Positions 44,288-53,254 of a stretch of DNA of 58,869 nt are shown piece by piece. The stretch lies in assembly GCA_013360915.1 (NCBI GenBank), contig JABWAT010000014.1, positions 1 through 58,869 on the forward strand, given 5' to 3'. Source of the stretch: Bacteroidota bacterium. GTDB lineage: Bacteria; Bacteroidota; JABWAT01. The notes below the pieces were generated by a model that had not been told where the DNA came from, made no database searches, and saw nothing but the letters and a program-made list of their open reading frames with translations. Each line of letters opens with the position of its first letter. The first letter of the stretch is position 1. A program made the translations under genes and the position numbers.

Positions 44288-44618
44288 GCGAAGACTGAAG
44301 AATCTGACCGGTCGTGACCGATTGAACTGCGACACAACAGCCCGATGTTCATTGTCGTATTTTTGTAGTCTGTTCATGCAACTGTCTGTTGCAGGGGGAA
44401 ACTGGTTCCCTCCTGCAACACTCTCCTGTACACTGGCATTGATTTTTAACAGTGTACCCGGAAATAACAAGAGCATGGCATCTGAAAGGAAACCAGTTTA
44501 GATACGGATCGGATTGTCACTTTTTCCTTCTGGCAATAAACATGGACCACGGCTGCACCAGGAATCATAGCAACAGACAATTCACACACATCCTGATAAA
44601 TAATTATTCCCTTTTTCA
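44288..44618 (+). other. Intergenic region between cysN and the glycan genes
   Basis: No gene seen. It contains the long hairpin at 44387-44420 and then about 200 bp of A+T-rich DNA that could carry the promoter of the sulfotransferase and glycan-export genes. No heptamer array is present. Confidence 0.6.
44387..44420 (+). terminator. Long hairpin downstream of cysN
   Basis: TGTTGCAGG-GGGAA, loop ACTGG, TTCCC-T-CCTGCAACA gives a 14-bp stem with one bulged T, about 100 bases after the cysN stop. No T-run follows, so it is not a textbook Rho-independent terminator; it may protect the 3' end or act in attenuation. Confidence 0.5.
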
Positions 44619-45434
44619 ATGAAAACACTTCTTAAAAAAGTCTTACGAAATCTTTTCGGAATCGAAAAAAAACATCAGCCGGTCTGGCTCTATCAGATGG
44701 GCAAAGTCGGATCTAAAACAGTTGAGCTTTCCATAAGAAAATCTGCCCCGGGTCTTTATATAGAACACATTCACCTGATGAACGATCTGGATGAGATCGA
44801 AAAATTGGTCAGATCCACCCGGACGGACCCAAGAAAAACGCTTAACCAGATTGAAATGGGCCGGCAGCTCAGGGCAAAAAAGGAACGGTACTTTGGTCCC
44901 CACCGGGTCATCTCATTGGTCAGAGAACCGGTAGGACGAAATGTGAGTGCCTTCTTTCAGAACATGACCGAGATTGTTCCCGACATTTTTGAACAGGCCG
45001 AAAAAGGCACCCTTGATTTCAATGAGTTATCCAACCGCTTCTATGCGGATGTTGCCACACACAATGCACCGGCAAATTGGTTCCAAAATCAGCTGCAGCC
45101 TGTTTTCGGAGTGGATGTTTACAAATACCCGTTTCCGTGGGCACAAGGGTATCAGATTATCAAAACACGGAACCTCCACCTCCTCATCATCAGAGTTGAA
45201 GATCTGAACCGGGTGTTCCATGCAGCCGTCAGAGAATTTTTAGGCATCGAAAACGCCATTATCGACCAATCAAATATTGGTGAGACCAAGGACTATGCCG
45301 ATATCTACAAAAAATTCAAACAACGGAATCTGGTTACCGCGGATTACGTCAATCAGCACTACTCAACGGTTTATGCCAACCATTTTTACAGTCCTGATGA
45401 AATCAAGGCGTTCAGAGCGAAGTGGATCCAATAA
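44619..45434 (+). CDS. Sulfotransferase-fold capsular polysaccharide protein (PF10364-like)
   Basis: A 271-residue protein. VWLYQMGKVGSKTV near residue 23 matches the 5'-phosphosulfate loop of sulfotransferases, and VISLVREPVGRNVSAFFQN matches the 3'-phosphate site. The combination is typical of the putative capsular polysaccharide synthesis family PF10364, regarded as sulfotransferase-like. It probably transfers sulfate from PAPS to a sugar. It opens the glycan cluster downstream of the PAPS operon. A G+C content slightly below the cys genes suggests separate origin. Confidence 0.8.
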   Translation: MKTLLKKVLRNLFGIEKKHQPVWLYQMGKVGSKTVELSIRKSAPGLYIEHIHLMNDLDEIEKLVRSTRTDPRKTLNQIEMGRQLRAKKERYFGPHRVISLVREPVGRNVSAFFQNMTEIVPDIFEQAEKGTLDFNELSNRFYADVATHNAPANWFQNQLQPVFGVDVYKYPFPWAQGYQIIKTRNLHLLIIRVEDLNRVFHAAVREFLGIENAIIDQSNIGETKDYADIYKKFKQRNLVTADYVNQHYSTVYANHFYSPDEIKAFRAKWIQ

Positions 45435-45628
45435 TCAGATCAGGATGCAGACCCGCCCTGGAAGCATCTGGCCACGACAGGACGGAATGTGATTGACGGC
45501 CGGGACTTAACCGGGTTTGGTAAAACCATGGCATTGGAAAATGACAAAACAAAATGCCTTCCTGATTTATGATTTCACATCGTGGAAACACCCTCTTTTT
45601 TACAGGGGACTAACTCGAAAATAAGTTT

Positions 45629-46960
45629 ATGACCAATCTGACCATCATAGAAAAAACAGAAGACGCTGGCACAGACGATGGCTCCGTCGTTTCCGGCAGT
45701 TCACACGCCGGTTCAGCCATGGATGGTGACTTGCTGGTGCAGGTTGAAGGTGTCTCGAAAAAATTCTGTAAAAATCTGAAACGATCCCTGGTCTACGGAA
45801 TTCAGGATCTTGGCAATGAGCTGATTGGAAGAAATCCGTCACATGATCACCTGAGGAAAGATGAATTCTGGGCGGTCAGTAATGTTTCATTCACCCTGCG
45901 CAGGGGTGAATGTCTGGGCCTGATTGGTCACAATGGCGCCGGAAAAAGCACCCTGCTAAAAATGCTGAATGGTCTGCTCAGACCAGATGTGGGAAGAATT
46001 GAAATCAACGGACGGGTTGGTGCCCTGATTGAGTTGGGTACGGGGTTTAACCCGATTCTTTCCGGACGGGAAAATATTTATGTCAATGCCCAGTTGCTTG
46101 GATTTTCCCGGGAAGAAATTGATGAAAGGCTCGAGGACATCATCGAGTTTTCAGAAATCAGGGAATTCATCGATGCACCGGTTCGCACGTACAGTTCCGG
46201 AATGAAGGTAAGATTGGGATTCTCCATTGCTTCCCAAATGAGTCCGGATGTGCTGATCATTGACGAAGTGCTGGCGGTAGGCGATCTGGGATTCCGGATG
46301 AAATGTCTGACCAAACTGGGAGACATGCTTGCCAACTCGGCGGTTATTTTTGTTTCCCATCAGATGTCTCAGGTTGCCCGTATCAGCAACAAGGTTCTCA
46401 TGCTCGATCACGGCCGGGTTCACACCTATACCACCGATGTTCCATACGGACTTCTGCAATATTTTAATGCCTTTAAAGGCAGCACCAGTGTCGCAACCGG
46501 GGACGGCAAGGTGATTCTGCATTCTGTATCCATCGCCGGTGATCATTGCGAAAAAAATCCGGACCACGATTCATGGATCGTTTTACAGCGATCCACCATC
46601 CGGATCACCCTATCCCTGGAATCTTTTCTTGAAAATGGCTGGTTCCACATCAGTATCGGATTTATCGATAAAGAATCACGTGTGGTGGCCAATTTGTTTT
46701 CTCTTTACGATCACGACCCCTTCTCGGCCAAAGGACGCTTCTCGGTGACCATTGAAACAAGTGATACCAAACTGACGCAGGGACAGTATGCACTCTCCCT
46801 GACGGTCAACGGCATTTCATCTAAAGGAACCCGGCAGTTTGTTCACCTGTATAATTCAAACATCGGACAGGTGGTAGTAACGGGAAAAGCATCCACCTGG
46901 GCACCGGTCATTTTTAATGGCACCTGGTCGGTGAGCAGCGGAGAGTTGGAAAATGGCTAA
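45629..46960 (+). CDS. wzt: ABC transporter ATPase for polysaccharide export (Wzt-like)
   Basis: A 443-residue ATPase. The nucleotide-binding domain has Walker A GHNGAGKS (100-107), signature YSSGMKVRLGFS and Walker B VLIIDEVLAVGD, close to Wzt/KpsT/TagH. The C-terminal part (about 290-443) is an extra beta-sandwich like the Wzt carbohydrate-binding domain, which recognises the glycan end before export. An unusual N-terminal extension of about 30 residues is Ser/Gly/Asp-rich; the ATG at 45719 would remove it. The matching permeases are 10 kb downstream (57056, 57915). It overlaps the next gene by 8 bp. Confidence 0.9.
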   Translation: MTNLTIIEKTEDAGTDDGSVVSGSSHAGSAMDGDLLVQVEGVSKKFCKNLKRSLVYGIQDLGNELIGRNPSHDHLRKDEFWAVSNVSFTLRRGECLGLIGHNGAGKSTLLKMLNGLLRPDVGRIEINGRVGALIELGTGFNPILSGRENIYVNAQLLGFSREEIDERLEDIIEFSEIREFIDAPVRTYSSGMKVRLGFSIASQMSPDVLIIDEVLAVGDLGFRMKCLTKLGDMLANSAVIFVSHQMSQVARISNKVLMLDHGRVHTYTTDVPYGLLQYFNAFKGSTSVATGDGKVILHSVSIAGDHCEKNPDHDSWIVLQRSTIRITLSLESFLENGWFHISIGFIDKESRVVANLFSLYDHDPFSAKGRFSVTIETSDTKLTQGQYALSLTVNGISSKGTRQFVHLYNSNIGQVVVTGKASTWAPVIFNGTWSVSSGELENG

Positions 46961-48020
46961 AAAAACCATTTTTCTGCATATCGGGGCCATGAAGACCGGA
47001 ACATCGGCCATCCAGAATGTGCTGTACCAGAAACAAAATAAACTGGCACAGACCGGGCTCTTCATTCCGACCCTTTCCAAGCGAGCCAGAAATTATCTTG
47101 GTTTCTCGCTTCTCAGTCCGGTTCCTGATTTTATTCACACCCGTCTTCCGGAGCCAGCCGGTGACCTGTACAAACAGCTGAACACTGAAATTGATCAGTG
47201 TGCCCAGAAGACTGTGGTGATTTCCACTGAATCCTGGTACCAGATCTCAACCAGTCATTTGCTTGGAGCCGAGGCCCCCCGGCAACTTCACCGGCTGCTT
47301 GGCGGTGAGCGGTCCGACCGTACTTACAAGGTTGTTTTCTTCATCCGGAGACAGGACCGGTTGATGGAATCCATCTACAACCAGCATATAAAAAACAACA
47401 ACTTGTACTCACTGCTACAGAGTCCCTTTTCTGAGTTTATGGACCACTATTCCGGGTATGCCGATCTGGAAGGAATCACCCGGTCATGGGAATCCGTTTT
47501 CGGACGTGAGGCCATTGTGTTAATTCCTTACACAGAACGGAAAACCAATTCTGTTGCACTTTTCTTTGATCAGGTCGGAGTAGCCATTCCAGAAGGGATT
47601 TCTGCGGATACGGTCAACGAGTCTCTCACCAACCGGGAATCGGAACTGATGCGGCATCTGAACATGGCATCGGTGGATAAATCTACCTGGCAGAGAAACC
47701 TTGCATTGGTTCAATTTATCAATAAATGGTCCGGTGAGACCCAGAAAGGGTTCAACTACTTTTCACCGGATGAGCGGTCCGCATTTATGAACAGGTACCA
47801 GGAAGCAAATCACCGGCTTTCCCTGCAGTATCTGGCAGGAGACACTTCCTGGTTTACCGATCCTGTTACCATTCCGGAAGGGGGACCAGCCGAACCCATC
47901 ACCGCCAAGGACTTCGCCCGGTTTGCAGCCAGCCTCTGGTCGCACATCAGTGATGAGGAAATTTTGCGGATCATACAGAAACCAGACACCTTCAGGTCAG
48001 AAAACCAAAGACAGAAATAG
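46953..48020 (+). CDS. Sulfotransferase-family protein
   Basis: A 355-residue protein starting KKTIFLHIGAMKTGTSAIQ, the canonical PAPS-binding loop at the extreme N-terminus. YKVVFFIRRQDRLMESIYNQ fits the second phosphate-binding segment. The acceptor is presumably a sugar hydroxyl in the exported glycan. The start overlaps the Wzt gene by 8 bp, so translation is coupled. No membrane segment is visible, so it should act in the cytoplasm where PAPS is made. Confidence 0.83.
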   Translation: MAKKTIFLHIGAMKTGTSAIQNVLYQKQNKLAQTGLFIPTLSKRARNYLGFSLLSPVPDFIHTRLPEPAGDLYKQLNTEIDQCAQKTVVISTESWYQISTSHLLGAEAPRQLHRLLGGERSDRTYKVVFFIRRQDRLMESIYNQHIKNNNLYSLLQSPFSEFMDHYSGYADLEGITRSWESVFGREAIVLIPYTERKTNSVALFFDQVGVAIPEGISADTVNESLTNRESELMRHLNMASVDKSTWQRNLALVQFINKWSGETQKGFNYFSPDERSAFMNRYQEANHRLSLQYLAGDTSWFTDPVTIPEGGPAEPITAKDFARFAASLWSHISDEEILRIIQKPDTFRSENQRQK

Positions 48021-48149
48021 TATGAAAACTAAGTCGACCATGATTTCTGAAAATTTTCACCGGATCAGATTGAACACCGTGCAAAAGATGTAAACCGGAT
48101 CGGTATTCCTAAATATATCATTCGGTATTGAATACTAAATAAAAAAATA

Positions 48150-48695
48150 ATGAGCACCAACCAATTAGGAATTTCCGGGTCAGCAGGTCCAACAAATACT
48201 GCGATCATTATTTGCACGGAGCATGGACGACTCGAAAAACAATCATTGTTGCTGGTTATGTCATTAAGGTTGTTCGGTGGAGCCTTTTCCGGACTTCCGG
48301 TTTATAGTTTTGCTCCAAGATCCGGTCACGCCCCTTCAGCAAAAACGCTTAGATTATTTGATTTTCTGAACGTCACTCACGAGACTATACCACTAAATGT
48401 ACAATACGCAGATTATCCACTGGCAAATAAACCCATCGTCTGTGATTATGCACAACATGCACTTTCAGAAAACCAACTGGTCTTTATTGATAGTGACCAG
48501 ATAATTTATAATGAACCAACCCTACTTTTTAACCTTCCGGATAACACGGTAGTGGTTAAACCTGTCGATGTGAAGGGAATAGGTACAGAATCACTTGACG
48601 ATAGTGTTTACTGGAAACAGATTTACAAATTATTCAATCTCACACCAACAGAATATGTTCGATCAACCATCGATAAGAAGGAAATTCTGGCTTGA
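48150..48695 (+). pseudogene. Broken glycosyltransferase-like gene, N-terminal part
   Basis: A 181-residue frame beginning MSTNQLGISG. IVCDYAQHALSENQLVFIDSDQIIY has a DxD motif (DSD) in a hydrophobic strand, as in GT-A glycosyltransferases. The frame stops at TGA after STIDKKEILA. The overlapping reading frame continues GNSGLILTKKTTGIFN, where NSGLIL is the natural continuation, so a one-base shift has occurred in the purine run GATAAGAAGGAAA near 48670-48683. The region is conspicuously A+T-rich. It may be a true pseudogene or a sequencing error. Confidence 0.6.
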
Positions 48696-49159
48696 TTCTT
48701 ACAAAAAAGACAACAGGCATTTTTAATATTTGGAACACCGTATTTACCAAAATAATGGAATCAGAAATTATACCTGAAGATGGTTATTACTTCATCGAAC
48801 AAAGCAGCTTTGCCATCGCATCACTGCTTAATGGAATGAAGACTGAATTTCTTCCACCGGCATACAACATTCCAATTCATTCTAATGTATACCGAAAACA
48901 ATACAGAGAGACATTGAAAGATGGAATCTCTTTCCACTATCATTCCCATCTTTTCAGGGAAAAAGGTAAATCATTTTGTGAGCTGATTGGCAATTATCAT
49001 CCCAAATCCCTTCTGATAGACTACCTTGTTAATGAAATCAACAAGGAGTTTCGTTATTCATCCTTTATAAAATCAGGAATTTTCGGAGACTTGAGTAATA
49101 TTAAGAAACGGTCAATAAATAGACGCACCAATTCATCAGGCTTTGAATTTTTTAAATGA
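48692..49159 (+). pseudogene. Broken glycosyltransferase-like gene, middle part
   Basis: A 155-residue frame, TKKTTGIFNIWNTVFTKIM onward, that continues the protein of 48150-48695 after a shift. It could be translated from a TTG overlapping the preceding stop (TTGA), but the conserved-looking upstream GNSGL is in the same frame before that TTG, arguing for one former gene. It ends at TGA just after a TTTTTT run (49148-49153); another frame carries on as LNDESVIRLGLPRN. No family recognised. Confidence 0.55.
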
Positions 49160-49558
49160 TGAATCCGTTATCCGCCTCGGCCTGCCACGTAATTACGGCA
49201 TCAGACTCCGTTTGGATACTGGTTCGAATGAATTGGGTGTATTCAATTACTTTTTGTAGATATGGCTATCAGCTTGCGCCGTTCCTTTTGAATTCGTGGA
49301 AACGGTTTACAAATGCCTTTTATCTTGGAGGCCTGACCTTCAACCTACCTTTCCCAGACATTGTGAAGACCGGATGGTTTTGTTTAACCAGCTGGATCAG
49401 TTCGAAAGCAGGAATGACTTCCATAAGCACCATTTTTATGAGGAAATCAGGTGTCCGGCATTATGGAAAGGCACTGCATCGCCCGGGACCGGAACCGATT
49501 CAGTTCCGGGTCGACACGAAAATGATAAGCAGACCCGTTGTGTAAGGATCACGGACTG
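49143..49558 (+). pseudogene. Remnant coding segment with stop and two frame changes
   Basis: One frame reads NDESVIRLGLPRNYGIRL and VFNYF, then meets TAG at 49257-49259 immediately after a TTTTT run. The next frame gives YGYQLAPF, and after TTTT the first frame resumes with FVETVYKCLLSWRPDLQPTF and NQLDQFESRNDFHKHHFYEE to a stop at about 49558. The pieces look like one protein broken at homopolymers. No family recognised. It precedes the WbsX gene by 11 bp. Confidence 0.5.
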
Positions 49559-49569
49559 ATTAATCAACC

Positions 49570-50688
49570 ATGAATACGGAATCAACCTCACATCCACGAA
49601 GTGATCATCTGAAGTATTTTGCGGTGTATCTGCCGCAGTTTCACCCCATCCCTGAAAACAACGACTGGTGGGGCCCCGGATTTACTGAATGGACAAATGT
49701 AACCAAATCGAAACCCTTGTTCCGGGGTCATTATCAGCCCCGAATCCCACGTGATCTGGGTTTTTATGATTTGCGTTACCACCCGACGATGATTAAGCAG
49801 GCCGAACTGGCCAGATCCTACGGAATTGATGGATTCCTGTTCTACCATTATTGGTTTAATGGCAAGCAACTGATTGAGAAACCAGTCAACCAATGGCGCG
49901 ACTCAGGAAAACCTGACTTCCCTTTTGCGCTTTTCTGGGCCAATGAAACCTGGTCCCGGCGTTGGATCGGGGATGATTCAAAAATTCTGATCGAGCAAAC
50001 CTATTCTGAGGCCGATGATCATCGGCATTGTGCCTATCTCGTTCATATGTTTAAGGATGAACGGTATATACGGATCGACAATCGTCCCGTTTTCATTATT
50101 TACCGTCCCCAGCACCACGAAGACATCGGCCGCTTTATCAGGATTCTTCGGCAGGCCTGCACAGACGCCGGGCTTCCGCCGGCTTATGTGATCGGATCGA
50201 ACAGTCATTCACGATGGAAAGATCTGATGCCTCTGGGTTTGGATTGCAATCTGGATTTTCAACCAAAGATCGGAAGGCTGCCCGATCAGGAAAAGGATGG
50301 ATGGCATTGGAGACGTTTCTTCAGGAACATCTACCGCCGGTTCGGTTTGCACCCTTATAAAGTCTATGATGAGGTGAGAATCCGACCACTTCTCGAAGGG
50401 AAACTGTTTAAACCACACCACATTCCGTCCCTCATCGTCAGTTGGGATAACAGTCCGAGACGTGGGAAGGAAGGGATTGTCATTCACAATTCCTCACCCG
50501 AGAATTATGGGAATTCGCTGGACCGCATCACCCGCCGGGAAATCACCACGCCGGGGTCCCATCACATTGTGGTGATCAATGCATGGAATGAGTGGGCAGA
50601 GGGAAATTATCTGGAACCAGACCAGAAATGGGGACATGCCTACCTGCAGAAAACGCTCGAAATCAAAAAGAAATACACGAACGGGTAA
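49570..50688 (+). CDS. WbsX/GH99-like glycan biosynthesis protein, copy 1
   Basis: A 372-residue protein of the WbsX family (PF14307), common in O-antigen and capsule clusters and related in fold to GH99. Landmarks: LPQFHPIPENNDWWGPGFTE, FYHYWFNGKQL, FWANETWSRRW, SWDNSPRRG and INAWNEWAEGNYLEPDQ. It is called a glycosyltransferase in databases, but activity is not firmly established. No signal peptide. It is closely similar to the gene at 53251, less so to that at 54354. It starts a tightly packed block of WbsX, two GT32, sulfotransferase and two more WbsX genes. Confidence 0.88.
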   Translation: MNTESTSHPRSDHLKYFAVYLPQFHPIPENNDWWGPGFTEWTNVTKSKPLFRGHYQPRIPRDLGFYDLRYHPTMIKQAELARSYGIDGFLFYHYWFNGKQLIEKPVNQWRDSGKPDFPFALFWANETWSRRWIGDDSKILIEQTYSEADDHRHCAYLVHMFKDERYIRIDNRPVFIIYRPQHHEDIGRFIRILRQACTDAGLPPAYVIGSNSHSRWKDLMPLGLDCNLDFQPKIGRLPDQEKDGWHWRRFFRNIYRRFGLHPYKVYDEVRIRPLLEGKLFKPHHIPSLIVSWDNSPRRGKEGIVIHNSSPENYGNSLDRITRREITTPGSHHIVVINAWNEWAEGNYLEPDQKWGHAYLQKTLEIKKKYTNG

Positions 50689-50700
50689 GGCTATAAACGA

Positions 50701-51573
50701 ATGACTCCGGATTCCGGAAATAACCAAAACCTGCCGCCTGTCATCTGGATGTATTGGCACGATGGAGAAGGATCTGCACCCCAGGTGGTACAAACCTGTA
50801 TTGATTCCTGGAGAAAACTCAATCCGTCCTGGGAAGTTCGGTTGATTGATAAGACCAGCCTGCCACACTATTCGGACTGGACCCATCCGGTCATTTATGA
50901 TCCCATCCGGGCGATCGTTGCAAATTCGAATATTCTGCGGATCGGATTGCTGCATCGGTTCGGCGGAGTCTGGGCCGATGCAACCTGCCTCTGCCTCCGT
51001 CCGCTGGATGAATGGATACACGGGGCCATCGGTGCGGGATTTTTTGCTTTTTCGAATCCGGCCCCCGATCGCCTCCTCTCTTCCTGGTTTCTGGCTGCCC
51101 AACCAGGCAACCCTTTGGTTGAAATGTGGTTTTCTGCCTCGGTGACATTCTGGAACCAGAATTCATTCGCTAAAAAACCGAATGCCTTTCTTTTCAACCG
51201 GGTGGAAAAAGTGCTATCATCCCACCGCTCCCGAACCCGTTTCTGGTTCAATCCCATCATCAGGAAGGGACTCCGGTATTACCCGTATCACTGGTTTCAT
51301 TATCTGTTTGAACGGATGGTGGCCACCGACGAACAGGCTGCCTTCATCTGGAACCAGAGACACGACTATCCGGCCGATCTTCCTCATTTCGTCCAGAAAC
51401 ACGGACTATACAGACCCATGACTGAAGAAATTATCGCTTTCTTCAACAGACATTTGCTGCCTATGGCAAAACTGACCTGGAAGATAGATGCAGAAAAATA
51501 TAAACCGGGGGTTGTTTTGCATGAATTAATTAACCAGCCTCCTCGCCTCAGACGTTCTACAGAGGTCGCCTAA
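50701..51573 (+). CDS. GT32-like capsular polysaccharide synthesis protein, copy 1
   Basis: A 290-residue protein of the capsular polysaccharide synthesis type (PF05704, GT32-like). PPVIWMYWHDGEG opens the Rossmann-like domain and RFGGVWADATCLCLRPLDEW contains the nucleotide-sugar binding region, with ADAT in place of a strict DxD. The downstream gene is a clear tandem paralogue. It begins 12 bp after the WbsX gene and shares one base with its successor (TAATG). Confidence 0.87.
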   Translation: MTPDSGNNQNLPPVIWMYWHDGEGSAPQVVQTCIDSWRKLNPSWEVRLIDKTSLPHYSDWTHPVIYDPIRAIVANSNILRIGLLHRFGGVWADATCLCLRPLDEWIHGAIGAGFFAFSNPAPDRLLSSWFLAAQPGNPLVEMWFSASVTFWNQNSFAKKPNAFLFNRVEKVLSSHRSRTRFWFNPIIRKGLRYYPYHWFHYLFERMVATDEQAAFIWNQRHDYPADLPHFVQKHGLYRPMTEEIIAFFNRHLLPMAKLTWKIDAEKYKPGVVLHELINQPPRLRRSTEVA

Positions 51574-52439
51574 TGCAAAACACCGACCTTCCCCGCATCC
51601 TCTGGATGTATTGGCATCAGGGCGCCGATCAGGCCCCCCATCTGGTGAAAACCTGCATCGATTCATGGAAATCGATGAACCCCGGTTGGGACCTCAGATT
51701 GCTGGACCAGAATAGCATGAAGTCCTATATGGAGTGGACCTTCCCGGTCTTGTATGATCCGGTATTGTCCATTGTTGCTAACTCTGAGCTGCTTCGGGTA
51801 AACCTTCTCAGCCGGTACGGAGGCGTCTGGGCCGATGCAACCTGCCTTTGCCTGCAACCGTTGGATGAATGGATTGACAAGGCCATGGGCGATGGATTTT
51901 TTGCCTTTTCAAATCCGGGTGCCGACCGCCTTTTGTCATCGTGGTTTCTGGCTGCAGTTCCAGGCAATCCGCTGGTTCTCGACTGGAAAAATCGTTCCAA
52001 CCGGTATTGGAAAGAACATGCCTTTCCAACCCGTGCTCCGGCTTCCATCCAGAAATTTTCGGGTCGTCTGTTCTCACGGACCACTTCACTGACCTGGTTA
52101 TGGTTTACTCCCGTGGTCAGCAAATGGTTAAAACTGTATCCCTATTACTGGTTTCACTACCAGTTCGAACGGGTGGTTTCATCGAGCCACGTGGCAGCCA
52201 CCATCTGGAAAAACAGGGTGGATTTTGAAGCTTCCATTCCTCATTTTTTTCAATTGTATGGTTTATACAAACCATATTCTGACGACATCCATGCCTTTCT
52301 GGACAGTCAGAGAACACCCATGGCCAAACTGACATGGAAAATTAAACCTGCCCGGTATAAACCCGGTGTGGTTCTGTATGAATTGATTGAACCCAACGGA
52401 ATCAGATCCATGATCCGTCATCAGGAACCAGTCGTATGA
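51573..52439 (+). CDS. GT32-like capsular polysaccharide synthesis protein, copy 2
   Basis: A 288-residue paralogue of the preceding gene, keeping the same motifs (RILWMYWHQGADQAPHLVKT, YGGVWADATCLCLQPLDEW) and the same C-terminal PMAKLTWKI...YKPGVVL segment. The two probably add different sugars or linkages. Start and stop overlap neighbours by one and four bases, so the block is translationally coupled. Confidence 0.87.
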   Translation: MQNTDLPRILWMYWHQGADQAPHLVKTCIDSWKSMNPGWDLRLLDQNSMKSYMEWTFPVLYDPVLSIVANSELLRVNLLSRYGGVWADATCLCLQPLDEWIDKAMGDGFFAFSNPGADRLLSSWFLAAVPGNPLVLDWKNRSNRYWKEHAFPTRAPASIQKFSGRLFSRTTSLTWLWFTPVVSKWLKLYPYYWFHYQFERVVSSSHVAATIWKNRVDFEASIPHFFQLYGLYKPYSDDIHAFLDSQRTPMAKLTWKIKPARYKPGVVLYELIEPNGIRSMIRHQEPVV

Positions 52440-53254
52440 CCAAAACATGTATCATTATACTGGGAATGCACCGTTCCGGAACGTCGGTGGTAACCGGATC
52501 GGTCGGAATGGCCGGAGCCGATCTTGGTCCCAATCTGCTGGGTGAAATTTATTACAACCCGCGCGGATTGTTTGAAGATGCAAAGATCAACCTGATTAAT
52601 TCCCGTTTCCTCTACAACCAAAAAACCGGCTGGTACCGGTTTTTCAGATATCATCCTTCTGAAAAGACCGACAGTTCCCCCCTCAGGCGACTGGGGACCA
52701 TCATTGATCAGTTCACCGGCGATGTGATGGTGATAAAAGATCCCCGGATCGTCCTGCTGATTCCACTGTATCTGCAGGTATTGAAACAACGTGAAATCAG
52801 ACCGGTTTTTGTAATTGTAAACCGGAATCCACATCATATTGCTGTGTCTCTTTGGAAAAGAGATAAAATGCCGCTTCTCTATGCTTATGCCCTCACCCGT
52901 TTTTATTACCGGCAGATGAACCGCTTTCTGGCAAACACCACGGCTACCCGTGTGGTGATAGAATACAATGACTTTCTTGACAACCCGGTTGATTCAATTA
53001 AATCCATTTTCCAGAAAGCCGGGCTCCCTCTGGATGAGCAAAAGGCTGCACAGACAGAACAATTGGTGAACAGGGATCTGAATCATGGAGGAAAGGAAAC
53101 AATTCCGGTGATGAATAAAGTCCTGCATGTATTATCACTTCCGCTCATGTATCTGATTCTTCTGGCCCCCTGGCTGAAACTGGACACCCACTTCACACGA
53201 CATATAATTACTCATGACTTTGATTTTGAAGGTTATCAAAAACAACACCAATGA
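52436..53254 (+). CDS. Sulfotransferase-family protein
   Basis: A 272-residue protein. CIIILGMHRSGTSVVTGSV is the N-terminal PAPS-binding loop of a sulfotransferase subgroup found in glycan clusters, and RPVFVIVNRNPHHIAVSLWKR the 3'-phosphate segment. A hydrophobic stretch near residue 232 (VLSLPLMYLILLAPWL) may anchor it to the membrane. It overlaps both neighbours by ATGA. Confidence 0.83.
   Translation: MTKTCIIILGMHRSGTSVVTGSVGMAGADLGPNLLGEIYYNPRGLFEDAKINLINSRFLYNQKTGWYRFFRYHPSEKTDSSPLRRLGTIIDQFTGDVMVIKDPRIVLLIPLYLQVLKQREIRPVFVIVNRNPHHIAVSLWKRDKMPLLYAYALTRFYYRQMNRFLANTTATRVVIEYNDFLDNPVDSIKSIFQKAGLPLDEQKAAQTEQLVNRDLNHGGKETIPVMNKVLHVLSLPLMYLILLAPWLKLDTHFTRHIITHDFDFEGYQKQHQ

Noticed and set aside
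43739-44476. 245-codon minus-strand frame over the end of cysN
   Set aside because: Antisense to the well-supported CysN C-terminal domain; no homology-like features, explained by codon bias of cysN.
49156-49545. 129-codon plus-strand frame as an independent gene
   Set aside because: Only its YGYQLAPF part looks coding; the rest is better explained as another frame of the broken gene.
50494-51102. 202-codon minus-strand frame across WbsX and GT32 genes
   Set aside because: Antisense to two clear genes, no start signal or domain.
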